The notes below the pieces were generated by a model. The model was not told where the DNA came from and ran no database searches. It was given only the letters and a program-made list of their open reading frames with translations. Positions 1-5,497 of a DNA stretch of 11,281 nt are shown in pieces. This DNA comes from Chloroflexota bacterium (GTDB lineage: Bacteria > Chloroflexota > Dehalococcoidia > Dehalococcoidales > Fen-1064), in assembly GCA_026389745.1 (NCBI GenBank), contig JAPLHG010000087.1, positions 1 to 11,281 of the forward strand, read 5' to 3'. The stretch's first letter is position 1. The number at the start of each line of letters is the position of its first letter. Made by a program: the position numbers and the translations under genes.

Positions 1-525
1 GTCATAGCGGCAAAATATACACCTCATCCCCAAGAAAAATACCGGAGTGGGGTCAAGGCAATCGTTTCATCAATCAGGCGAAACAGTCAGTCACCCATTC
101 CGGCACACAAAACTGCCAACGCGCTAGAAAGCCTGCTTGCTCACCAGGAAGCCAGAACTGCCGGGGTTGATGATGCCATCCTGGTCAATGATAAGGGGCT
201 ACTCGCTGAAGCTCGCTCCAGTAATGTTTTCATCGTCAATCAAGGTATTTTGAAAACGCCAAAACTTGGGAGCGGCATTCTTAATGGAGTCATCAGACAA
301 ATAGTCATAGAACTGGCAGGGCAACTCGGCATTCAGGCAGTTGAAACCGATATCGAGTTGAACGAGTTAAGAAACGCCGATGAAGTCTTCCTGACAAACA
401 CAATGATTGAGATTTTACCTCTCACAATACTGGACGGCAAACCAATCGGCGATGGTAAACCGGGCACAATAACCCGTAGATTAATGACCGCCTACAAAGA
501 CATCGTGTTGAAAGAAACCAGCTAG
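1..525 (+). CDS. pabC: Class IV aminotransferase, probably 4-amino-4-deoxychorismate lyase (5' end outside the window)
   Basis: The frame is open from base 1 to the TAG at 523-525, giving the last 174 residues of a PLP enzyme of the BCAT / D-amino-acid aminotransferase / PabC fold. The likely PLP lysine is the K of PAHKTANALE (bases 109-111). The usual glutamate follows in LLAEARSSNVF. The later landmarks are ILNGVIRQ, ADEVFLTNTMIEILPLT and GKPIGDGKPG near the C-terminus. The TN(S/T)...PL form of the last substrate loop fits PabC better than branched-chain aminotransferases, which usually have GTAAE..P there. PabC releases pyruvate from aminodeoxychorismate to give p-aminobenzoate for folate. 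The adjacent folP supports that role. The N-terminal third and the start codon are not visible. A branched-chain or D-amino-acid aminotransferase remains possible. Confidence 0.8.
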   Translation, partial: VIAAKYTPHPQEKYRSGVKAIVSSIRRNSQSPIPAHKTANALESLLAHQEARTAGVDDAILVNDKGLLAEARSSNVFIVNQGILKTPKLGSGILNGVIRQIVIELAGQLGIQAVETDIELNELRNADEVFLTNTMIEILPLTILDGKPIGDGKPGTITRRLMTAYKDIVLKETS

Positions 526-1391
526 TCAGTTTTGATACCCCTGACAATAGCATCCGTCATTCGACAAACTCGCACCATCTGTTTGACATCATGTACCCGT
601 ACAATGTCAGCGCCATTGGCGATGCTGATTGCCACTGTGGCGGCGGTGCCCTCAACCCGCTGGTCGGCTGGCAGATTCAAAACCATCTTAATGAGCGACT
701 TCCTTGAAGTTCCAATGAGAACGGGTAGTTCCAACGCTTTCAATTCCCTCAATCTACGAATGATTTCAATATCCTGTTGCCAGGTTTTACCGAAGCCAAT
801 TCCGGGGTCAATAATAATATTTTCTCCGGACACCCCTGCTTTTAATGCGATATTGACACTCTGCTGGAGTGAAGAGATGACCTCTGCCATCACATCATCG
901 TAGTAAGCCGTATCACGTCCGGCCCCAACATCAAACCCCCCTTTATTACGCTGGTTGCTCATCAGAACGATGGGGACATTTCTCTTTGCCGCCAGTTCTG
1001 TCAATCGGGGCTCCTTTTTCAAACCCCACTGGTCATTCAAGATAGCGGCGCCGGCATCCAGCGCCTGTTTAGCAACCTCATACTTGTAGGTGTCAATACT
1101 TATAGGCACTGCTATTTTATGAGCGAGCCGCTCAATCACCGGTACTACTCTTTTGATTTCTTCTTCAATGGCAATTTGAGAGGAGCCCGGACGGGTGGAT
1201 TCACCGCCAACATCCAGAATATCGGTACCATCTTCAACAAAACGATGCGCCTGCGCAACCGCCGTCTCAATATCAGCCACACCGTCACCAGAAAACGAGT
1301 CTGGAGAAACATTGACGATGCCCATAATATATGTCCGCTCTCCCCAGTGGAACTCGGTCTTGCCACACCGTGTAACATTACCAGAAGCCAT
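522..1391 (-). CDS. folP: Dihydropteroate synthase
   Basis: This cytoplasmic TIM-barrel enzyme joins p-aminobenzoate to dihydropterin pyrophosphate in folate synthesis. The 289 residues are close to the family length and all signatures are present: IMGIVNVSPDSF (residues 22-33, with the metal/phosphate Asn27), DVGGESTRPGS (60-70), SIDTYK (98-103), ILND (117-120), DPGIGFGKT (195-203), GTSRKS (227-232) and VRVHDV (264-269). At residues 143-147 the sequence is LMSNQ where many homologues have LMH, a small deviation outside the catalytic residues. The ATG has a GGTGAGG ribosome binding site about 8 bases upstream. The gene is convergent with the aminotransferase and the two stop codons overlap, so no terminator fits between them. 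A promoter candidate lies at 1453-1481. Confidence 0.95.
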   Translation of the reverse strand: MASGNVTRCGKTEFHWGERTYIMGIVNVSPDSFSGDGVADIETAVAQAHRFVEDGTDILDVGGESTRPGSSQIAIEEEIKRVVPVIERLAHKIAVPISIDTYKYEVAKQALDAGAAILNDQWGLKKEPRLTELAAKRNVPIVLMSNQRNKGGFDVGAGRDTAYYDDVMAEVISSLQQSVNIALKAGVSGENIIIDPGIGFGKTWQQDIEIIRRLRELKALELPVLIGTSRKSLIKMVLNLPADQRVEGTAATVAISIANGADIVRVHDVKQMVRVCRMTDAIVRGIKTD

Positions 1392-1452
1392 CGTTTCAAC
1401 CTCACCGTCAATCTACTATCGGAGATTCTTCGTTTGACCCCTATTTGAGCTA

Positions 1453-1481
1453 ACTTTAGCCGATGGACAGCCTTTCGTCAA
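1453..1481 (-). promoter_or_regulatory. Candidate sigma-70 promoter for folP
   Basis: Read on the minus strand, TTGACG (1481-1476) is followed after 17 bases by TAAAGT (1458-1453). That is 5/6 and 4/6 matches to the consensus boxes. Transcription would begin near 1446, leaving a leader of about 55 bases before the folP ATG. The call rests on box matching and position only. Confidence 0.35.
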
Positions 1482-1532
1482 TACCAAAAGGTGATACTCA
1501 CATATGCAAAAGTCCAGAAGCGACATAACATA

Positions 1533-1561
1533 TTGACATTTGAGAATAAAGGTGGTAAGTT
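1533..1561 (+). promoter_or_regulatory. Weak candidate promoter for the 1607-1820 transcript
   Basis: A perfect TTGACA at 1533-1538 has TAAGTT (3/6) at the ideal 17-base distance. A better -10 box, TAGAAT at 1561-1566, lies 22 bases away, which is too far. The site sits upstream of the small ORF and terminator on the same strand. Only the -35 box is convincing. Confidence 0.25.
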
Positions 1562-1606
1562 AGAATTTAGCTTGATACAACCCGAATAAATCTGCGGAGG
1601 TGCCCT

Positions 1607-1663
1607 ATGAGATTACACGCAGTGTGGGGGGTAAGACAGGTTGACAGTTGCCGCCCTGCTTAA
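1607..1663 (+). CDS. Possible 18-codon leader peptide or remnant of a small gene
   Basis: An ATG six bases after GCGGAGG (1594-1600) opens the frame MRLHAVWGVRQVDSCRPA, which ends at TAA. The Shine-Dalgarno is one of the better ones in the window. The TAA lies in the loop of a perfect hairpin (1653-1673). Past this stop the same frame stays open for 30 more codons to the TGA at 1754-1756 and encodes three cysteines (ECPTL, then ECLCGRDDH). It could be a translated leader, a 49-codon small gene broken by one stop, or chance. I do not recognise the peptide. There is no run of one amino acid as in classical attenuators, and no biosynthetic gene follows. Confidence 0.25.
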   Translation: MRLHAVWGVRQVDSCRPA

Positions 1664-1673
1664 CTTGCAGGGC
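1653..1673 (+). other. Perfect 7-bp hairpin enclosing the small ORF's stop codon
   Basis: GCCCTGC (1653-1659) and GCAGGGC (1667-1673) are exact reverse complements around a 7-base loop that contains the TAA stop. It is followed by TTCTTGG, which is too poor in T to be a good terminator. The hairpin could pause a ribosome or polymerase, or be part of a structured RNA. Confidence 0.45.
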
Positions 1674-1781
1674 TTCTTGGAAACGAATGTCCGACTCTGA
1701 AAAATAATTTGGGCTTAAATACAGAATGCCTATGTGGTCGTGATGATCATAAGTGAGTTGGATTCGTGAGACTGGAATTTG

Positions 1782-1820
1782 GGTGGAGAGTGCTGTAGAA
1801 AGTGCTCTCCACCATTTTTA
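1782..1820 (+). terminator. Strong rho-independent terminator
   Basis: GGTGGAGAG (1782-1790) pairs perfectly with CTCTCCACC (1805-1813). Two G-T wobbles and a C-G pair extend the stem inward to 12 bp around an 8-base loop. ATTTTTA follows directly (1814-1820). There is no matching T-run on the other side, so it works for plus-strand transcription. No recognised plus-strand gene ends just before it, since folP runs the other way. It must therefore end an unannotated transcript from 1540-1780 or insulate the rhomboid gene. Confidence 0.8.
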
Positions 1821-1853
1821 TATAAAGAAGAGCATAATTTACTGGATTTAATA

Positions 1854-1883
1854 TTGTCTAGAACATACGTAAAACAGTACAAT
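1854..1883 (+). promoter_or_regulatory. Candidate promoter for the rhomboid gene
   Basis: TTGTCT (1854-1859, 4/6) and TACAAT (1878-1883, 5/6) are 18 bases apart, just downstream of the terminator. The start point would fall near 1890, leaving a very short leader that still contains the AAAAGGT ribosome binding site before the TTG at 1904. Confidence 0.4.
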
Positions 1884-1903
1884 TACCTAAAAGGTATCCG
1901 AAA

Positions 1904-2482
1904 TTGAGTTACAGGAATTTCCGAAATACCGACTTAACCCCTGTCTGGGTATTGATTACTGTCAATATCCTGATATTTATCACGACTCTCATCAGGCCTG
2001 AAGCCATTAACCTCCTTGGGCTACAACGTGTCAGCCTCTCCAGCCATCCCTGGACAATCATATCCTCAATGTTCACTCATGCAAATTGGGACCATATCCT
2101 GTTCAATATGATTGCTCTCTATTTCTACGGAATATATGTTCTGGCTCTAGTCGGAGAAACGAACTTCTTCATCGTTTATTTTATCGGAGGGTTGGTCGGC
2201 AACGTGCTCTTCTTACTTCTGGCAAATCCCTATGATATTGCCGTGGGCGCTTCCGGAGCAATTTTCGCACTCGGGGGTACACTGGTAGTGATGAGACCTC
2301 GGTTAAAAGTTATGATATTCCCCATCCCTATTCCTATGGACCTATGGATAGCTATTCTTATCATGGCGTTACTTTCTTTGGCCCCTGGTATCGGTTGGCA
2401 GGCACACCTTGGCGGGCTGATTACAGGGATAGTTGCCGGTTACTTCTTCAGGAGAAGAGAGCGCCAGCGTCCAACATGGTAA
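1904..2482 (+). CDS. Rhomboid family intramembrane serine protease
   Basis: This integral membrane protease cleaves transmembrane segments of other proteins; its substrates cannot be predicted. The 192 residues form the six-helix rhomboid core with helices near 13-30, 64-83, 86-107, 114-130, 146-161 and 168-182. The catalytic pair is visible: Ser117 in GASGAIF and His168 in GWQAHLGG. The HANWDHILFNM motif at 59-69 supplies the oxyanion-region His64 and Asn68. The tail is short and basic (RRRERQRP), which suits a cytoplasmic end. No extra domain is present, so this is a minimal bacterial rhomboid. The start is TTG, chosen because AAAAGGT lies about nine bases upstream and the first helix needs this N-terminus. 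It appears to be a single-gene unit between a terminator and the nrpR promoter. Confidence 0.92.
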   Translation: MSYRNFRNTDLTPVWVLITVNILIFITTLIRPEAINLLGLQRVSLSSHPWTIISSMFTHANWDHILFNMIALYFYGIYVLALVGETNFFIVYFIGGLVGNVLFLLLANPYDIAVGASGAIFALGGTLVVMRPRLKVMIFPIPIPMDLWIAILIMALLSLAPGIGWQAHLGGLITGIVAGYFFRRRERQRPTW

Positions 2483-2560
2483 AATATAGTATTCACTTAG
2501 TTTTTGGTCGCTATCTTGAGTTTCTATTTATCCGCTAAACTATGCCGAGACTCTTAATTT

Positions 2561-2619
2561 TTAGCGAGACAAATTTTTAGCGAGATATGTTTGTTAGCGA
2601 GATATGTTTGTTAGCGAGA
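2561..2619 (+). repeat. Four tandem copies of TTAGCGAGA upstream of the nrpR promoter
   Basis: TTAGCGAGA occurs at 2561, 2577, 2594 and 2611, with start-to-start distances of 16, 17 and 17 bases. Copies two and three share the 17-base unit TTAGCGAGATATGTTTG. The last copy ends two bases before the -35 box of the next promoter. An inverted CGCTAAA lies at 2533-2539. The placement suggests a multi-site binding region for a regulator, possibly NrpR itself. It does not resemble the GGAA-N6-TTCC operator of methanogen NrpR. Plain slippage-generated tandem duplication is the alternative. Confidence 0.85.
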
Positions 2620-2621
2620 TA

Positions 2622-2650
2622 TTGACACAGTTATCTGTCTAGTTTATTAT
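2622..2650 (+). promoter_or_regulatory. Near-consensus sigma-70 promoter of the nrpR-like gene
   Basis: A perfect TTGACA (2622-2627) is followed after exactly 17 bases by TATTAT (2645-2650, 5/6). This is the strongest promoter match in the window. Transcription would start near 2657, giving a leader of about 44 bases. The tandem repeats abut its -35 box, where an upstream-bound protein could block or recruit RNA polymerase. Confidence 0.7.
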
Positions 2651-2700
2651 ATAAAAGCTAAAAATAGGAAAAGGGTTGCCGTTTATAAAACTGATAGAAA

Positions 2701-3699
2701 ATGATTGGTTCAGAAGTACAGGACGTTAAGCGAAAAGTTATCGCCATTCTAAAGGCACTGCATGATTCCGAAGAGCCTCTTGGCGCCCGGGTAATTTCCC
2801 AGCATTTGAAATCCTACGGCATTGAACTAGGGGAAAGGGCGGTACGCTATCATCTCAAAATAATGGACGAGCGCGGCTTGACTAGGCTAGTAGGGCGAGA
2901 TGGTCGGTCGATTACGGATTCGGGTATCGAAGAGTTGAAGAGTGCCCTAGTCAGAGACAAAATTGGTTTTGCAATCTCCAGGATTGAGCTGCTGGCTTTC
3001 CGCACTAACTTTGACCTCCAAAAACATGCCGGGCTGGTACCAGTTAACATCTCCTATTTCCCTCAAAAAAGATTCGGGGAAGCGCTCAGAGTGATGAAGC
3101 CCATTTTTGAGAAAGGGCTGTGTGTCAGTGATTTGGTGGCAACCGCTCGCGAGGGTGAGAGACTCGGTGACACCATTGTCCCCAGTGGAATGACAGCACT
3201 GGCGACAGTTTGCAGCATTGTTGTCAATGGTACCTTGCTTAAGGCTGGAGTGCCAATGGACTCCCGCTTCGGCGGGATTATTGAGATTAAAAACAATGCA
3301 CCTTTACGCTTCGTGGAGTTGATTAATTATGATGGGTCTTCTATAGACCCTTCTGAGGTCTTCATCCGCGCCAGAATGACTTCGGTTACAGAAGTGGCAA
3401 AAAGGGGTGAGGGGAAACTGCTAGCGAACTATCGAGAGATTCCAGCACTCTGCCGTCCCATCGTTGAAAACATCGTGACGAAACTGAAAAAGTCCGGCAT
3501 AGGTGGTCTGTTAATAATGGGAAATGCCAGTGAGCCGGTTTGTGAAATACCCGTAGAACTCAACCGTATCGGAATTATATTACTAGGTGGTTTGAATCCG
3601 GTGGCGGCCGCCGAAGAAGCCGGCATTGAAGCCGAAAACCACGCTATGGGCGCTATTATAGATTTTCAGCATCTAAAGAAGATAAACGACCTAATTTAG
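2701..3699 (+). CDS. nrpR: NrpR-like transcriptional regulator (winged helix plus one NRD/DUF128 domain)
   Basis: In methanogenic archaea NrpR represses nitrogen-assimilation and nitrogen-fixation genes, and 2-oxoglutarate binding to the NRD domain releases it from DNA. Residues 8-75 form the winged helix (VIAILKALHDSEEPLGARVI, then AVRYHLKIMDERGLTRLVGRDG and ITDSG). Residues 85-325 form one NRD domain with family landmarks TALATVCSIVVNGTLLKAGVP (about 165-185), SRFGGIIEI, YDGSSIDPSEVFI (210-222), MTSVTEVAKRGEGKLLANYREIP and LLGGLNPVAAAEEAGIE. Some archaeal NrpRs carry two NRDs or split the two parts; this one has the simple fused form. The ATG has only a weak ribosome binding site (GATAGAAA). 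Target genes are unknown: no nitrogen gene is in the window. Self-regulation through the upstream repeats is inferred. Confidence 0.88.
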   Translation: MIGSEVQDVKRKVIAILKALHDSEEPLGARVISQHLKSYGIELGERAVRYHLKIMDERGLTRLVGRDGRSITDSGIEELKSALVRDKIGFAISRIELLAFRTNFDLQKHAGLVPVNISYFPQKRFGEALRVMKPIFEKGLCVSDLVATAREGERLGDTIVPSGMTALATVCSIVVNGTLLKAGVPMDSRFGGIIEIKNNAPLRFVELINYDGSSIDPSEVFIRARMTSVTEVAKRGEGKLLANYREIPALCRPIVENIVTKLKKSGIGGLLIMGNASEPVCEIPVELNRIGIILLGGLNPVAAAEEAGIEAENHAMGAIIDFQHLKKINDLI

Positions 3700-3732
3700 G
3701 GAAACAATGAAGGTAACCGGGGCGGTGCCCCC

Positions 3733-3780
3733 TGAGATTGTCACGTCGTCCCGATAAAATCGGGGCTCTTCGTAATAACA
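3733..3780. repeat. Hairpin-forming element resembling a dispersed REP-like repeat
   Basis: The element starts with TGAGATTG and ends with CGTAATAACA. Its core is CCCGAT (3750-3755), AAA, ATCGGG (3759-3764). The outer arms pair imperfectly, so the whole can form one long hairpin. It recalls the widespread GAGATTG...CAATGACA type of intergenic repeat seen in many environmental bacterial genomes; that likeness is from memory and not tested. A smaller hairpin, GGGGC-GGT-GCCCC, lies just before it at 3719-3731. Neither is followed by a T-run, so neither is a clear terminator for the convergent genes on each side. The rest of 3700-3870 shows nothing recognisable. Confidence 0.5.
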
Positions 3781-3870
3781 CGTTAGGCTATTGATTTCAA
3801 ACAAAAACATAAACACGGAGAGAAGATTCTTGCAGAATAGAGATTGGTACTGATCGCTGCGAGAAATCGC

Positions 3871-5367
3871 CTACTGGGGCTGGGCAGCCTTTGCTTTACG
3901 CAGTCTGGGATAAACAATTGCCACGACAATAAGAACGACGCCAGCAATCAAACAAACCAAGCTGATAGTTTGCCATGGCGAAGTAAGACCATTCACCAAT
4001 ATTCCAGATAATGAATGCAGTGCCTGCGGTATATCCGCGAACGCTTGGCTTAGAATACCCTTAGCAATCATAATGCCGGCGAAGAAAATGACTCCATAAA
4101 TGAAGAGGACGGTACCCAGGTCACGGCAGGCACCTTTTACATTCCGGTGTATCAATATGATACCCAGAATCATCAGGACAATCAAGGCAATGACACAGAT
4201 AAAAGCAAGGCTAAAGATACCAACATAGGTACGTACTTCTCTTAGATTACTTTCAAAAGAGCTGGTTACCTCATCAATCCTATCCCTAGCTTTTGTGAGA
4301 CCATCCTGTGCCTTGGTCAGGGCCTGAGACATCTGGTCGGGAATACCGACTCCAAAATTACTTGAATCGAGGTCAAAAGATGAGGGTAATGACTGTTGGA
4401 AATCGGCAAAATAATTATCGAATTCCTGGTCTATTTGTGCCTGCGGCACACCCTGAAGACTGGCGCCCAACTTGGCCAGATAGGCTTCCTTAACCACTGC
4501 TTTCAGGGTCACCATAGCAGGCTCAAAAGAAATCCTGACGCTGAAACTCTGGCGCGCTCCCACAAGATAATCGGCAACAGCATCAACCGCATCGGTCAGC
4601 CCTTCCTTGAAATACGGTTCCATGGCGGCAACCACACGGTTAATCTGTGCGTCTGATAGCTGAATACCCTGAGGAAGCTGTCCGCCGATTTCCCCCATCA
4701 GAGTGTCCTTAGCCATTGCAGTGAAATCAAGGCTAGCAATGACCTCACTCATAACACTGGCGTTGAAAACGGTCTGTCTCATCGTCGTTTTCAGGCCAAT
4801 AGTAGAGGTCTGTTGGAGCAAATACTTGAAAACCGGGTCGGCAACATTAACAATCTGCTGTTTTATTGATGGCTCGAGTTCATCAATCGTATTAATGAAA
4901 GCATTCGTAAATGCTTCCGAGAAATCTCCGCCTGTGCCGCCTTGCCCTTTTAGCGCCTCGCCAAACAGCTCGGAAAGGTCAACCTTCCCCAAGAGTTGGC
5001 CAACGAAGTCTGCGTTCATAACAGACTTGCTCAGAGTTTCTTTGAGATCCGGCGCGTCGCCCTTCCCCTTGAGATAAGAGTAGATATCTTCAAGAGCGAT
5101 ATGGAGCCGCTCCTTAATGACCGGCTCCATATTCTTGATGGTATCAACGACAGCGGTCTGCAGGTCTGACTGTGCCCCCTGAGATGAATCTTGTTCAGAA
5201 AATGCCTCATCCATTATTTGGGAGAAGTTAATATCGTTTATCGTTTTGACAACCCAGTGGACATTGAGGACAGTCTGATTAACGGTGTATGCTCCACCGA
5301 AAACAATCAAAAACAGAAACAGGAGGAGGCACATTATCCCGAGGGCAAAACCTTTTAACACTTTCAT
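3871..5367 (-). CDS. Unrecognised four-helix membrane protein with three tandem extracytoplasmic modules
   Basis: I do not recognise this 498-residue protein. It starts with a membrane segment (about 2-29), has a large polar region (30-380) and then three more helices (about 382-407, 418-439, 465-487). Basic residues in HRNVKGACRD and at the C-terminal RLRKAK place both ends inside and the long region outside. The outside region holds three tandem modules of about 84 residues (31-109, 114-194, 198-273), possibly a worn fourth, and then a helix-rich, probably coiled-coil stretch (340-380). The frame extends to a TTG at 5385, but the ATG at 5367 is preferred because the TTG has no ribosome binding site and overlaps a likely -10 box. 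The gene stands alone between a convergent and a divergent neighbour. A role in binding or scaffolding at the cell surface is only a guess. Confidence 0.8.
   Translation of the reverse strand: MKVLKGFALGIMCLLLFLFLIVFGGAYTVNQTVLNVHWVVKTINDINFSQIMDEAFSEQDSSQGAQSDLQTAVVDTIKNMEPVIKERLHIALEDIYSYLKGKGDAPDLKETLSKSVMNADFVGQLLGKVDLSELFGEALKGQGGTGGDFSEAFTNAFINTIDELEPSIKQQIVNVADPVFKYLLQQTSTIGLKTTMRQTVFNASVMSEVIASLDFTAMAKDTLMGEIGGQLPQGIQLSDAQINRVVAAMEPYFKEGLTDAVDAVADYLVGARQSFSVRISFEPAMVTLKAVVKEAYLAKLGASLQGVPQAQIDQEFDNYFADFQQSLPSSFDLDSSNFGVGIPDQMSQALTKAQDGLTKARDRIDEVTSSFESNLREVRTYVGIFSLAFICVIALIVLMILGIILIHRNVKGACRDLGTVLFIYGVIFFAGIMIAKGILSQAFADIPQALHSLSGILVNGLTSPWQTISLVCLIAGVVLIVVAIVYPRLRKAKAAQPQ
4549..5277 (-). 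repeat. Three tandem coding repeats of about 84 codons
   Basis: Within the membrane protein, corresponding landmarks recur at 83-85 residue steps. QTVLN, KSVMN and QTVFN begin the units. DINFSQIMDEAF, KVDLSELFGEAL and SLDFTAMAKDTL follow. Then come IKNMEPVIKERL, IDELEPSIKQQI and VAAMEPYFKEGL, and YSYLKG, FKYLLQ and ADYLVG close the units. Sequence identity between units is low, so the duplication is old and does not show as a DNA repeat. Confidence 0.75.
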
Positions 5368-5381
5368 AGTTAAGTGCCCAC

Positions 5382-5410
5382 ACAATAATTGAACTAAAAG
5401 TAAAAGTCAA
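5382..5410 (-). promoter_or_regulatory. Candidate promoter of the four-helix membrane protein gene
   Basis: On the minus strand TTGACT (5410-5405, 5/6) and TATTGT (5387-5382, 4/6) are 17 bases apart. Transcription would begin near 5375, only about eight bases before the ATG at 5367. The message would then be nearly leaderless, which agrees with the lack of a clear ribosome binding site there. Confidence 0.35.
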
Positions 5411-5439
5411 TAGGCAATCTGAACTCCCCATGCAAACTA

Positions 5440-5469
5440 TTGCTGTGCAATTGCAGGTTATGCTATACT
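5440..5469 (+). promoter_or_regulatory. Promoter of the rpsB operon with extended -10
   Basis: TATACT (5464-5469, 5/6) is preceded by TGC, giving the TGn extended -10 form. A weaker -35, TTGCTG (5440-5445), lies 18 bases upstream. Start would be near 5476, about 22 bases before the rpsB start codon. A perfect 10-bp palindrome TGCAATTGCA (5446-5455) sits between the boxes. Confidence 0.55.
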
Positions 5470-5497
5470 GTGTTGTAACCTAGAAAGGGGGAACATT

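Larger units (their letters stand above)
1392..1903. other. Intergenic region of about 510 bases without a recognised gene
   Basis: The region lies between the divergent folP and rhomboid genes. No reading frame over 60 codons in it looks real, and I see no tRNA, tmRNA, RNase P or SRP RNA landmarks. It holds the folP promoter candidate, a TTGACA box near 1533, a short ORF at 1607-1663, a perfect 7-bp hairpin at 1653-1673, a terminator at 1782-1820 and the rhomboid promoter candidate at 1854-1883. The elements at 1533-1820 are all on the plus strand and in transcription order. A short independent RNA or leader transcript ending at 1820 would explain them. Confidence 0.6.

Noticed and set aside
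532..1448. Plus-strand reading frames opposite folP.
   Set aside because: They are shadows of the clearly coding minus-strand gene, with no recognisable domain.
1782..1815. 3' end of a tRNA or tmRNA, because the stem ends in CTCCACCA.
   Set aside because: There is no T-loop sequence or acceptor partner at the right distance. The stem with a T-run is a terminator.
2561..2619. CRISPR array.
   Set aside because: The units are only 9-17 bases with no distinct spacers, and they end at a promoter.
3708..3758. Small ORF MKVTGAVPPEIVTSSR after nrpR.
   Set aside because: It runs through two hairpins and the repeat-like element and has no support beyond an ATG.
5368..5385. Six-residue longer start (TTG at 5385) for the membrane protein.
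   Set aside because: It has no ribosome binding site and lies on the proposed -10 box. The ATG at 5367 gives a normal membrane-helix N-terminus.
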